Counted from the stretch's first letter, positions 33,047 through 44,924 are shown. The stretch is DNA of 64,000 nucleotides from Heterotrichella gracilis (GCA_032358255.1 JAULBX010023074.1:1-64000), one strand, 5' to 3'. A program made the numbers and translations. Notes: generated by a model not told the origin, from the sequence alone.

Positions 33047-35540
33047 ATGGTGACTACCCGCAGCGGCAGTGGGGGCGACCTCCCCCCCCACATCCCCCAC
33101 TCCCCCACCAAGATGCAGCGCCGCACCACCCCCGCCAAGCAGCTTCCGGAGCAGGTGGTGAGGGAGGCGATGGGGGGGATGGGGATGCAACGCGACGGGA
33201 GCAACGACCTCAGCCACGTGCGGGTGGATGGGCACCACAAGCTGAGCCCTGTGGGGTCGCTGGCTGCTCCCAGGTGGGTACTGTGTGTGTGAAGGGGTGG
33301 GGGCGCGATGGTGAACGTAGGCGCATGGCGGGGTATTGCTCATCCTGTGCACAGAATGCCAACCCCAAATCCAGCAAACCATGGGGCCAGGCACCAGCGC
33401 TGCATAGCTGCACACCCCCATCCACTAAACCCCAATAGCGGTGCCGCACAAGCGCACCGCCAAACCTTTATCAACCCCCCCTCACCCCCAGGCCCCGCCG
33501 CACCCCTGTCCCCTCCCCAGCCTCCCTCCTCCCTGCATTGCTCCCCCTGCTGGTGTGGTCAGCTGCCTCCTCTGCCCTCATCTTCCTCAACAAGGCGCTG
33601 CTGGTGAACAAGGGGTTTGGCTACCCAATGACGCTCACAGCTGCGGGCCAGCTGACATCGGCGGCGATGGGTAAGTAGGGTTTGGAGTAGGCTTTAGGGT
33701 TTTGCAGTTGGCAGGGATCGCGTGCTCAATGGCGCCTCACTGTCAGAACAAGCACAGGGTGTGATGTAACTGTAAGTAATCAGCAGGCCCAGAAGGTTTT
33801 GAAAAAAACATATATTGTTTATTTAAGGGTTTGGGGAGGGTATGCAGGTGCAGCCATTATTCCACCACCACCACCACCAATCCCCATTTCCCAACCCGCA
33901 GCCTTCATATCCGCCCGCGCTGGCTTGGCGCCCCTGCGCGGCCCCCCACCTGTGGATGTGCTGCTGCGTCGCCTGCTGCCCATAGTTGCCTGCTCTGCTG
34001 GCACGCTGTTTCTGGGCAACCTGGCATACCTGTCCCTTTCGGTGGCATTCATACAGATTCTAAAGGTGGGTGGGAGGGAGATGTGTGTGTGGGGAGGTTG
34101 CGGGGGGGGGTTGAAAGGGGAGCATTCCATTGTAGTTGGGGGCGCTGTTCCTAGGCAGCCGGGGTTAGCGTTGCCCACACCCATGGTTCTGGTAATATGC
34201 ATGTTTGCGCGCATTGTGCGCCCCATCCCGCTGCTCCAAAGAGCCACCACAACATCACCACCACCATCACACTGCCGTCCCCATCACGCACACCCTCTTG
34301 ACGCCACCAGTGTTGACACCTCAGCTCTGAAATCTACACCCTACACCCTAACCCCTGAACCTGCCCCTCGTCTCCCTCAGGCTGTTGCCCCCGCAGTGAC
34401 CCTGGTGGTGTGCGTGATAGCACGCATTGAACGGCCCTCCTACCTGCTGGTGGCCTCTGTGTCCATGATTGGCCTGGGCACCGCACTGGCCACTGCCATG
34501 GAGAGCGGCATGCCGACCTTCGCATGGGGAGGTGAGGGATTGCGCTGGGTTTAGGGTACAGCATTGTCTAGGGTTGGTTGGAGCGGCCTGCTCATAAATA
34601 CACGAGGAGGTGCAGGATGTGGGTGTGCGTGTGGGTGTATAGGGTTTGGGGTTTTGGGGTGACCATGCTTGCACTGGGTTCAGCAGCTACTGCCACCTGC
34701 AATGGAGAGCGACCTTGCCACTCTCGCATGGGTAGATGATGAGGGTTAGGATTGTGGAGGGTTTAGGGCTATCCACGGGGCCACAGGGGTGGGTGGGGTC
34801 CTGCAGGCCATGGCTACTCCAGGGTACTTTGACCTGCAGGGTACTCTGAACTGCCCCACTTTCTCTCCCCAGGCTTCATTGCCTTCAAGGTATCCCTCAT
34901 CCTGGAGGCCACCCCGGTGACGATGCTGGGAGGGTGCCAGAAAACAAATAACTTGGCCGACTTCCTCAAAATCCACCTTGTCATTATAGTTGTGCGCCTT
35001 TCTTGCCCATTATCAATCTAGACAACATCCCCTTTTAGATAACATCCCCTTTTTCCCTCCCAAGGCTTCATCGCCTTCATGGTATCGCTCCTCCTGGAAG
35101 CCACACGGGTGGTGCTCATCGAGGTCCTGCTGGGGGGGGTGGCCAAATACAACGCAATGGAGGGCCTGGTGTATTTAGGCCCCCCGACAGCGGCCTTCCT
35201 CATCGCGGGGGCCATAATCTGGGAGAGGGAGGGGCTCATGCGCCCAGGGGGGGGCTGGCACATTTTGACCTTAAACCCCGGCCTTTTCAGCGCGGCCTGC
35301 GCCACCAGCTTTTTGGTAAATCTGTCCTCTTTTTACGCCATTCAGGCAGCCTCGAGCCTGACGTTCAAGGTGGCCGGGTGCGTGAAGAATGCGGGGGTGG
35401 TGGGGCTGGGGGTGCTCCACGGGGATCACATTTCGGGGGGGCAGGTGGCGGGGTATGCGGTATCTATTGCAGGGTTTTTGCTGTATACAGTCAGCAAGTG
35501 GCGGCCGCAGCGGCGGGGACCGGGCGGGAAGAAGGTTTGA
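33047..35540 (+). CDS. Nucleotide-sugar/triose-phosphate translocator family membrane transporter
   Basis: Five phase-compatible exons give 398 aa: 33047-33273, 33492-33670, 33902-34065, 34381-34531 and 35065-35540 (stop TGA). A hydrophilic, basic N-terminal segment of about 80 aa precedes about ten hydrophobic helices of the drug/metabolite transporter fold. Signatures of the TPT domain are visible: SSALIFLNKALLVNKGFGYPMTLT, FLGNLAYLSLSVAFIQILKA near helix 4, and AIQAASSLTFKVAGCVKNAG near helix 9. Such proteins exchange nucleotide sugars or phosphorylated sugars across Golgi or plastid membranes. The substrate cannot be told from sequence. The protein ends WRPQRRGPGGKKV, a basic cytosolic tail. 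A partial copy of the last exon start lies in the preceding intron, and the gene's 3' end is duplicated just downstream. Confidence 0.87.
34866..35125 (+). repeat. Duplicated acceptor and start of the last transporter exon
   Basis: CCCAGGCTTCATTGCCTTCAAGGTATCCCTC at 34868-34900 copies the start of exon 35065-35540 (CCAAGGCTTCATCGCCTTCATGG). The copy has its own acceptor and a GTATCC donor-like site 17 nt later. Use of this mini-exon would shift the frame. Confidence 0.75.
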
Positions 35541-35589
35541 GGAACAGGACAGGAGTGCGTTTCCTGCGCCACTGTTTAATATTTTTCCT

Positions 35590-35770
35590 GTGATGGAGCA
35601 CATGGGCAGGGTGCGGTGAGATTGGGGATCACATTTCTGGGGGGCGGGTGGGGGTTGCGCGTTGTTGGTGGCGGGGTTCTTGCTGTACACCATTGCAAGT
35701 GGCGACCGCAGCGGCGGGGCCCAGGAGGGAAGAAGGTGTGAGCAACGCCACTTTCTTACTGGTATTTTAT
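35590..35770 (+). pseudogene. Duplicated fragment of the transporter 3' end
   Basis: GGGGATCACATTTC, GGCGGGGT-TTGCTGTA and AAGTGGCG-CCGCAGCGGCGGGG-CC repeat coding sequence of 35420-35540 and the stop region in the same order about 200 bp downstream. The copy is not in a continuous frame. It is a tandem 3'-end duplication. Confidence 0.75.
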
Positions 35771-36389
35771 ATACGCTCCTTGGTGCTCGAGGGGGAGTTG
35801 CGGAGTTCCTGCGCGGTCGTTGACTATTTGGATCAATTGGGCTCATTTGAGGGTGGCGGTGAGAGCTTGTAGGCTTGTCACGGGGTAGCCCAGCTGCATG
35901 CGCTGGAATTGGTGGGTCACTAACTCAGTGGTTGAATTTTTTTTGGGACATGGGTTAGGTTCTGTGGTTTGTGGTACCACGGTGATCCACGTGGTACTAC
36001 CACGTGGTACTACTACTAGTGCAGCTTCTTGACTCTTGAGGGTAGACTCAGTCAACGTTTGCCCGCCCAGGGCCCCTAGGGCTTTGGCAGCTGACCAGCG
36101 GCAGCATGGGCATGTAGCATACTATGCCTATTAGGATGATGGATTCTCATAGTTCAATGTTGTTGATTCAGGAAAGTCTTGAGGGTGAATCAATCAAATT
36201 GCCAGTCGCTTTCTCCGGAGCGGGGCCCATTACGTACATTTCATTGGGATGTACTGCATGTGGGGGGCACAACGGTACATAATGATCATCATAACAGTTT
36301 GGTTCAGACGCCGCCCGTGGGAGTCACACTGTGTAGGAAATCGTGCTGCTGGGTACCTGACTAGTTGCAGCCACCGTCACGGTGGCTGC

Positions 36390-36533
36390 AAGAAGAAGAA
36401 GAAGAAAGAAAGAAAGGGAACGCACAGAGGCGTAGTTGGGGGGCCACTGGCTCGCACCAGGGCACCACACCAGCCAGAACGGCTGGTCAAGGGTAGGCCG
36501 TGAGGCCTAACTAGCCAATGCCCGCAGGCATGG
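36390..36533. mobile_element. Dispersed structured repeat, copy 1 (SINE-like candidate)
   Basis: About 145 bp, running from an (AAG/GAAA)n purine run through GGAACGCACAGAGGCGTAGT to CCAATGCCCGCAGGCATGGC, are nearly identical to 61448-61594 in the same orientation. The unit contains several potential hairpins: CTGG-CTCGCA-CCAG, CCAGCC-AGAA-CGGCTGG, AGGCC-gtga-GGCCT, and GCCAATGCCC-GCA-GGCATGGC. Simple-sequence tail plus dispersed copies fits a short retroposon; I saw no clear target-site duplication or complete Pol III boxes. Confidence 0.6.
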
Positions 36534-36949
36534 CACGGTGCACACTTATATTGCAGCCGCCGTGCACCACATTGTCACATCCTCGGCTAGGTAATCATTA
36601 TACATGATGACATCACATTCTGCCATTGCCAGTGTGCATACCACATGGATGCATCATGCCACACCATATGCACAACACCGCAACCAGGTCCTGTTTCAAT
36701 CAAACGTCTTTGACTTAGAAAGGGGTTGCAATGCAAAGCAATCCCATCCCAGCGTACCGCACTTCAATCAATTCTACACTACATAATTTGCATAACCTTG
36801 TGTGTCAAATGTGCAGACAGGCTCCCAGGCCCCAGCCCCTGCCCTACAAAACTTGCCAAGTGATGTGACATCATCGATAATTATCCTCGTGAAAATTGGA
36901 AGCAACACACTACCGGCAGGCAATCAAGACATTTTAGCCCAAGCCCCCA

Positions 36950-37110
36950 AAACCCTAAAAACTGCCAGTGCCAGCGCATGCATCTGCGCTGCTGCTTGAG
37001 AGCTGTCGCTTGGCTCTTGGCCGCCAAAACCCTAAACCCTAAACTCTAAAACCCAATGTCAGCTGGCACTGGCGCACACAAGGCCTCCTGGGGTGTCCAG
37101 TGCACCCTCG
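36950..37110 (-). repeat. Degenerate copies of the last exon of the minus-strand transporter
   Basis: The segment 37079-37110 (minus strand GTGCACTGGACACCCCAG) copies the start of exon 37354-37220 (GTTCACTGGACGCCCCAG). The segment 36965-37022 resembles GCGCCTG...CTGCTGCGAGCTGTC...CTTGGCGGC of the same exon. Both lie beyond the stop, downstream. Confidence 0.65.
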
Positions 37111-37219
37111 TTTAGCCCCACCTAGGCCCAACTCGCCCCCCCCATTTGCCCCATTTCCTCCCCCATTTGCTAGCCCCCATTGGCCCCATCGCCTCAATTT
37201 GGTGTACCCCATTTGCCCC

Positions 37220-39572
37220 TCATTTGGCCAGCGCCTGCTTGTGCGCCTGTGGGGGCCGCTGCTGCGAGCTGTCATACGCCTTGGCGGCGACAAACACGAT
37301 GCCGGCAATGAGGCCAACCAACACGCTGACCGCGTTCTGGGGCGTCCAGTGAACCTGGGGGGTGGAGGATGAGGGGGGATTGTTGGTGAGGGGTGGGATG
37401 GATGTCTGTATGGAGAGGGGAGGTAGCAGGACACAAGTCTAACTCACTGAGTGTGGGGTTGTTCCGACGTGCGCTGTGCAAGGTCCTTGCAACTCAATGG
37501 ATCATTGACGTGCCCGTGGCGTCAGTGTGCGCGCCTTGTAAATGCATGGGATGCTCCCGCACTCAGCGTGCACATTCAAGCAGGCGAATCAAACCACGCA
37601 TGTACGCCCTACCACCGAGCTCAGCACCAACCTCCCAAACCACCACCACCCCTCTCCACCCCACCACCCCCGCACCTGGAATACCACCAGTCCCAGCACC
37701 GCAATGGGTATCTTGTTGAGCGACCCCACTATGCTGTAGATGGTGGCTGTGGAGCTAGACAGGAACCACAGGGAGGCGAAGCTGATGAGGAAGGCAAACA
37801 AGCCAGACATGCAGGCAGCTGCGAGAAGGAGACAGGGGGGCGTCAGTTGATGTGCATGTGGATTTCCTTTGCAGCGGGGCGCGTGGAGGCTGCTGTGAGA
37901 AACAGAAATAATTGTGGATACAACCTGCAAGCAGTCTCGACATGCACATGTAAGGAATGGAGCCAAAGGTTTCAAATGCGACACCGCCAGAGCCACCCCG
38001 CCTGGGGCGCAGGCAGATGACAAGAGGCGCAGGCCTCACCGGTGCTACCACCAGTATATTTGAACACTTTCAAGGTGAGATTTCAACATGCCTAGTACCC
38101 AAGCAATTTCAGGATGCCTAGTGCCCAATTCACACACAACAGATCACCAAGCGTACCTGCGAGGAAGGATGGGTTGCGCAGCGCGGCCTCGTGCGGCAGG
38201 CGAAACACCTCCCCGTTCGCTACCATGACCACGACCAGCAGCGGCAGCGACAGCATGTTATTGTATGCCACCATGGACAGCTCGTCCAGCTTCTGCTTGT
38301 TGGATGTGTGGAGCGCCACCTTGTCCATCGTGCCCCGCAGGTAGAGGGAGTAGGCGGCGGTGAAGCAGCAGTTGACCTAACCATGACGACACAAACTGTA
38401 CTGAGATCATCAGGAAATCATCTGATTGCTGAGTTGGTCATAAATAAAAACACGCATTCATAATAACATAAACTATAAGGAATGATGAATTAAAACAATA
38501 CCTCCACAAGCAATCATGAAAAGATGGGGAAATGGAAAGAAACAGTGCAACTAGTAATAATGCTCACCATTGCCCAGGAGTAGCCCTTGGCGCTAAACTC
38601 CAGGTCGGTGTACGCCCCGCAGATGGCCGACAGAATAATAAGCACCAGTGCGGCCCACACCGACTTGGAGTAGGTGCGCCCGTACATGGCCCAGTCGCCC
38701 AGTATGGTGATGAGGTTGGCGAGGTTTTTTAGCACAGTCATCATGGGAACCCCCAGGTTTTTAAGGGTGAGGAAGCTGGTCCAGATCATGGCCACAAAGA
38801 TGCAGTTGACTGGGAACCACAGCTTGGCGATGCGCCAGGAGATGGGCTCCAGCGTCACCAGCTGCGCAGCCCGGCACGCCTGGAAGAAAATAATCGAATA
38901 GAAAAACATTAGAATAATACACACAGATGAAATGAAATGTAGCGCCAGGCCTGCAAGGATGGCACCAAAGCATGCCAGGGTTTTGTGCTCCGATGGGAAA
39001 TGGCCACACATGCCACTAACGAGATTGACTGCGCGTGGCGTGCCGCATGATACAATGCCGGACAGAAGCAATGGCGCATGCTTGAGCAAAATTTGGCTGA
39101 CGCATGTGACTCATTTATTGGAAGCACAAGGGGCCTAGCAAGAATGGGTAGCATGCGCATGTCCCGAACAGTCAGCAACAGCCATGGCGCGGTGGACGCC
39201 TGGAATAACAAGGGTTTCAGGGTCTAGGGTTCTAGGCTTCAGCCTCTAGGGTTTAGGGCGCACCTGGACCAGCACCAGGCAGCAGCAGCACTGGAAGCAC
39301 AGCAGCGCGGTGGGCGCCTCGAAATTGAACGAGGACAGCGCCAGCTTGTTCAGCAGCACCATGAGGGCGGATGCAAGCGCGTAACAGCACCCCGCTAGCG
39401 CCACATTGTTCTTCCAGGAGGATGGGGTGGCTGTGTCTGAGGTGGCGAACACGTCGATGTAGACGGGGGGGGCGCCCTTGGGGCTGGGGGAGGGTTTCAG
39501 GAGTGGGGCCCCCTCCTGCTCCCCGTCGGATGTCACGTCGTGCATGGAGTAGCGGGAGAGGGGGGCGCGCAT
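37220..39572 (-). CDS. GDP-mannose/nucleotide-sugar transporter-like membrane protein (GONST/VRG4 type)
   Basis: Five phase-compatible exons give 372 aa: 39572-39264, 38879-38568, 38376-38157, 37818-37676 and 37354-37220 (stop TGA). The N-terminus is hydrophilic and Pro/Ser-rich. About ten hydrophobic segments follow, including LAGCCYALASALMVLLNK, FVAMIWTSFLTLKNLGVPMM, LITILGDWAMYGRTYSK and LSSSTATIYSIVGSLNKIPI. The sequences LKNLGVPMMTVLKNLANL and SIVGSLNKIPIA are typical of Golgi GDP-mannose transporters (plant GONST1, yeast Vrg4), where GALNK is the substrate-recognition motif; here it reads GSLNK. It probably exchanges GDP-sugar for GMP across the Golgi membrane. The start is the first ATG of the exon; an upstream exon is possible. 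Confidence 0.85.
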
Positions 39573-41293
39573 AGGGGCGCTGGAGGGGGTGGGGAGCTGC
39601 GGTGGGGGGGGATGGGGGAGAGTGTCAGGGGGACTAGGATGTTAGATGTAAAGGTAAAAGTCGTCCTGGATGTGGGCGGGAGAATGGATTGGAGCTCCTT
39701 ATGCCCGTCCTGGGGTGGGCACCATGCGTGGATGCGATGCTATGGAAGGCAGTGGCACATCCTGAGGTTGGCCTGGTCCATGCGCAAGGCATGCAGGTTG
39801 CCAAGCGCCATGTGCAAGTTGGCTGGCGCACATGGCAACTGAGCTATGAGCTGCAACCGGCTAGTTGATTAGCAGTTGCTCAAGCAGGGCAGCAGCCTCA
39901 CCTGCAGGGGTGCAGTCAGCGTATCTGTTTCACGGGCTCCAAGCCGTCCAGCCTGCGACTGCTGTGCTTGCCGGCGGGCGGACGCAGGTTGGTCCAATAC
40001 GAGCCACGGTGACGCACAGTGGACCCTCACGGCCTGGGCCTCTCAGACCTGCAGCAACAAGGTGCCTCGGTTTGCAATGCTTATACAACGGAAAGCAGTA
40101 GGAAACTGTAGCTGAGAGATCTAGCTGACAGGCTGTTGCCAAGGCTGAACTGCAATGGGCTGGAGGTGGGTTGCCTGTCAAGTTTCTCGCAACTTCACCA
40201 ACTGTGTGCACCAGCCAGCACGCAAGTGACTAAGTTTCAGTGCAGGATACAAGTGGTTGGCAGCAGTTGCCTCCAGTTTCCCTGTGGGTGCTGACTATGG
40301 ACCCATGCCAAGCATGCACCCACAGCGCCACCTACCAGCGGAGTATCTGCAGGCAAGACGCTGAGGAAGTCCATCCACCTCCACTGGGTACGTTACTCTG
40401 TCACCAGACAAGTGTGCCTCTGAAACTCACAGCTTAGCTCCACATTTGAGCAGGCCAACAGCTGCAGATACACGCCATGCACGTCATTGGCAATCGAGGA
40501 TGGGAGACAGGGTTGATAGCCAGCAGTGGTCAAAACGACGGTAAAAATACCTTCACACTTGAAAATGGGCCAGGAGGGTACACTGCTTGACGTTATGTTC
40601 CGCCCACCTGGTCACACGTACCGTCCAAGAGTGGGGCCACCACCAAGAGCGGTGTTAACATCCCCGCCAGACCTGGGAAGCTGGTTTGGCGTAGAAGATG
40701 CAAATCAAACAGTGGTTCAAACGGAGTGAAGCCTGGGAGCGTTGGCTCGTGGCCCTTTTTGAGCGTTTCTTCAGTTTGAAATGCCGTGTGGGCGATCTGG
40801 TCGTACTGGCTGTCAGCCCACCGGCACAGACACAACGTGAGGTCACTTGGCTACCCGATAAAGGCGGGGAGGACCAGTTCGTGCTTTCAGTGGGCGTGGT
40901 AGACAGGAGACGGGAGGTGTTGACAGGTTGTTGTGCCATTTGTGAAGCTGCCGCATGGCATCAACAACAAATAAATAATAATATGCTCTTTTATGGAACC
41001 AAAAAGAAACAAGTTTTTATTATGCCTACATGCATTGCTGTGCTCGTGTTGTTCACTGCCTTGTAGAGTGAACCTTCCACCGAGAAAGGGTCCACCAAAC
41101 ACCCAACAAACGATTTTCAAATCGTCGCAAGGGGCTATCCTATCACTGGGTGGTCTTTATATGCGTTGTGTCCAACCCACATGCATACATGCAAACCGTT
41201 GCCATCCTATCAGGGAACCCCAGCATAGAACACCGTGGGATATATCTTAAACCATCTGAAGCTTTGTAAAAACCCTCACTGCAGCTCGGAAAT
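39573..41293. other. Divergent intergenic region, nucleotide-sugar transporter / DNAAF4-like
   Basis: No exon is recognised in 1.7 kb. Several frames of 60-120 codons on both strands (for example 40698-41066) lack family patterns. Promoters of both flanking genes should be within it. Confidence 0.4.
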
Positions 41294-44200
41294 ATGCCCA
41301 TCACGCCTACCTTCACTTGGGTGCAGAGCGCCACCCAAGTGGTCATCAAGGCCAACATCAAAGGCCTCGTGCGAGGCAAAGCGGACGTCCAGATAACAGA
41401 ATGCTTCGTAAAAATTAACTTCTCGCCGTACCTCCTGACCCTGGATCTGTTTGGGGAGGTGGATGAGGCGCAGAGTGCCGTCACGTTGGAACCCAACCAT
41501 GTCACCTTCACCCTACACAAGGCATGAAGCCAACCTTGCCGACTTTTGCTTTCTGTTGCTCCTCCCACAGCAAGCACAACACCAACTTCCTCCGTTCCTT
41601 TAATTTAGAAAGAAGCCTTGTTGTGGGAGAAGCTGACGGCAGATGGGACAAAACAGCAGCTTCAGGAGCGCAGGAACAATGCCCTGCTGAAGTCCCATGC
41701 AAGGATGGACAAAGAGATGGAAGAGAAACAGGCTTACAATGCCAGCATGGAAAAGTGAGTTTTGTAATTTCTAACCATAAGGTCATGAATAATTTCTTGG
41801 TGTTGAGGTTGAGGTTGAAAGCGTGTTTCCACAGGAGGACCGTCGACACCCATCTTGATCTATTGAAGCTGAAGCGCGAAACCATCGCAAGCAACAAAGC
41901 CAAGGAGCTGGAACTGGAGCGTGATGGCTTGACCCAATGGCAGCAGCAACTGGATAGCAATGACACCAGTGGCAATAAGGCCACTGATTTCACAGCTGCA
42001 GAGGCCCAAACCGATGACTCCACACCTTCAGAGGAGAAGGATACCGGTGATGCAGAAAGCCTGAACACTCGTTCCAACCCCACTCAGCTCTACCATGAAA
42101 CCCAGCACAGCAGTGAGCCAGAGCTCTCAGATGACTCGGAAGGAGACACCTTTCAAGTGCAAACCAGCACCAATCAGAGCTCAAAAGTGGTGACCGAAGG
42201 AGACAGCGGTGCAGTACAGGTCAGCACCAATCCCAGCCCAGAAGTGGTGATTAAAGCCATGCTGCCACCACCCCGGCGTCCACTGCAGCCTCTGCAGGTG
42301 TCTTTCACCAGGCTGGAGACAGAGCACCTGCCTGCGAGGGAGAGCCGCGAGGCAGAAATAAGGTGGAGGTCAAAGCAGGATGTTTGGCATAAGTAACGCA
42401 CCGGGCTGCATATTGAGTGTTTGTCAGTTGCTGCAGTGCAATATGGACCAGGAAACCCTTGATTTTAAGGGTGGTTGCAGGGCTTACAAGAAGAAGGTGC
42501 ATGATGATGAGCAGTCCGCTGATGCAGTGGACATCTCTGAGCGCCAGCCCCTGTACCTCAAGGACAAGGGTGATCAGCTGTACAACAGGCAGAACTATGA
42601 GGGCGCCATCAACGCCTACAGCAGAGCCCTGCAATTGGATCCATCCATGACGGCTTGCCTGTCCAATCGAGCTGCGTGTTACCTGAAGAAAGGAAACCAC
42701 AGGTGAGGTGGCTCTGGCTCCTGCAAGTGAGGTATTCCTTTATCGTATAAGTGCATTGCTTATTGTATGCGCATGTTTGTACATATGCGCCTGTACAATA
42801 ATTATTAGTATTTCATGAAAGGGCATTGCATATGCGCATGTGCAGTGATAACATTTGGATACTGCATTTGAATGCTGGGCATTGAATGAGCTCCCAATGA
42901 GGTTAATTTTTTAATAATTGGGCCATCATTTACTGCAACCATTATCCGCATGCGGCACTGGTACCAAACATCAAGGCATGCTGAGCGCACTTGCCCGTGT
43001 CCCTGCAGGGCGTGCGTAGAAGACTGCAACAGCGCACTGCACCAGCTGCGCACCGAGTCAGAACAGCAGTCCCAGGGATTGGACAGTGACACCAGCACTA
43101 GAAGCATCGTCAAGCTGCTGGTCAGGAGGGGGAGTGCGCATGCGATGGCCCTCGATCAGCTCCAACAGGCTGAGGAGGATTTTGCCGAGGTGGGTTGCCA
43201 CTTGATGGTGCTGGTGCACCATCCTCATCCTCAAGGACCTTGTCGATGCAGCTATTTACATGCATTTTTGGCGAGGTGGGACACGCCCTGGTGTGTGTGT
43301 TGTGCCTGGCTGTATCCTGTGAACGTTTTCTTCCTTTGTTTCTTCATTCATCCTATTCTTTGTAATGGACCGCACCAATTGCTTGCTTGCGTGCGTGGAA
43401 TCTGAAGCTCATATTCTGACTCCCCTTTGCAGGCCCTCAGGCTGTGCCCGTCAGACCCACAAGTGCAGCTGGCGCTGGCTGAGGTGCAGGCTGCACGCTT
43501 CCCCCAAGATGCAGCAGGCCTGAAGCGCATTGCGGAGCAAAGGTTCAGGAACAAGGTGAGTACATTGGCCCGCCATCACGTTTACCTGTCCTTAACCACA
43601 GGTAAAGGATTTAGGGTCTAATTGTGGGCAGAAGGTGCATTTTACAAGGCTTATGTCATGCCATGTTCACCCCATGCCACCTGACATGACGTCTGGCCCA
43701 CACATTAGGGTTTAGGGTTTAGGGTTTACTTGTGGGCCAGGCACAGGATGTGCTGGGAGCCTCACAGATGTACCCCTCCCTCCTGATTGCTCATGCGAGG
43801 GTGCCGTGTGATGCCATTGCCATGCCATGTCCCACTGCCCAATGCAGCCTGGTCCCCACTGATATGGAATCTGGTCCCCACTGATATAAAACCCTGTCCC
43901 GACTGACATGAAGCCCTGTCCCCCACAGGATATGCAAGGAGCCGCAGAGGTGTACACCACCCTCCTCAACATCACCCCCACCCATGGCCCAGACCTCAGC
44001 GCCATCTTGTCCAACCGAGCAGCATGCCACCTGGCACTGGGTCAGTACACAGCATGCACGCAGGACTGTGACACTGCCCTCCAAATGCCTTCGGAGCTTC
44101 ATGTATGCACACCACACATGGAGAGTTATGGGGAGGCCAGTGGGGGGAATGCGCCAGCAGCGGGGGAGGAGTGCGCATGTGATCCACCTGGGGGCGGGGA

Positions 44201-44858
44201 TGCAGATGGGGATGCAGCAGGCAGCGCTGACTCACAAGATGCGTCCTCTCCCGGGGATGCGCAGCATGTTGACAAGGCTTCGCCACACAATGGCACCGAT
44301 CCCGTCATGGCAGAAACCCTTCCTCAGGGCGTTCCTTCCTGTGCGCTACATGCGCCTGAACTGGAGGATTTCCTGCAGCGCATTGCCACCAGCCTGCAAG
44401 CTTCAAACCAGGCAAGGGGTACCGGGGAACGGGATAGTGCAGCCCTGCCACTGGCCAGGAGCACCTCTTCAACAGATGCAGCAGCAGAAGGCGAGGCAAG
44501 CAAAGAAGAACCGATAGCACCTGCACCCAATGGACGCTGTCATGATGATTGCGCAGGCAATGATGCCGCATCCAGCCAGGATTGCGCACATGCTGTTTCC
44601 GCATCCCAGGATGCACAGGAATCCCATCCAGCACATGATCCCACGAGCGCCCTGCCCACCCTGCGCCTAGTCAGCAAGCTGCTGTGCAGGCGGGGTGCCA
44701 GCCACGCACACATGCGCCAGTATGCAGCGGCATGCGGGGACTACCAGCGGGCTGCGCAGCTGCATGAAGTGGCGGGGGAACATGGCAGGGCGGAGCAGCT
44801 GCAAGCGGATATTAGCACCCTGCAGAGTATAATTCTGGAGCCGCAGGGTGGGGGGTGA
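41294..44858 (+). CDS. DNAAF4: Dynein axonemal assembly factor 4-like protein (CS/p23 + TPR; DYX1C1 family)
   Basis: Exons: 41294-41521, 41609-41754, 41835 to about 42379, about 42439-42702, 43009-43189, 43433-43555 and 43929-44858 (stop TGA). The N-terminal CS/p23 domain (MPITPTFTWVQSATQVVIKA through ITECFVKINFSPYLLTLDLF) is followed by KKEALLWEKLTADGTKQQLQ and a Glu/Lys coiled helix. Then comes a long acidic Ser/Thr linker, VSFTRLETEHLPARESREAE, and TPR units (YLKDKGDQLYNRQNYEGAIN; CLSNRAACYLKKGNHRACVE; ILSNRAACHLALGQYTACTQ). This is the order of DNAAF4/DYX1C1, an HSP90 co-chaperone that pre-assembles axonemal dynein arms in the cytoplasm. The first intron seems to be GC-AG. The junction near 42380-42440 is uncertain. 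The last TPR pair is split by a large low-complexity insertion of about 160 aa. Confidence 0.83.
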
Positions 44859-44924
44859 TGGTGCTGAGGCGACACGGCACAGAGGTCCCCAGGGACTGTG
44901 TGGGCGGCCAGTCAAGCACATATG

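Larger units (their letters stand above)
35771..37219. other. Convergent intergenic region between two transporters
   Basis: No gene seen. The region contains overlapping CCACGTGGTAC palindromes (35990-36020), a perfect 12-bp-arm inverted repeat at 36366-36391, the dispersed structured repeat (36390-36533), and a copied junction of the minus-strand transporter near 36960-37110. Confidence 0.45.

Noticed and set aside
34117-34330. Additional transporter exon in frame with 34381
   Set aside because: The open frame runs through the intron but encodes no helix of the family, and the donor at 34066 and acceptor at 34380 fit the known fold without it.
35985-36025. CCACGTGGTAC palindromes as a regulatory array
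   Set aside because: Only two or three short overlapping units between convergent gene ends; could be chance.
40698-41066. 122-codon plus-strand frame
   Set aside because: Composition unlike the surrounding coding exons and no splice partners seen.
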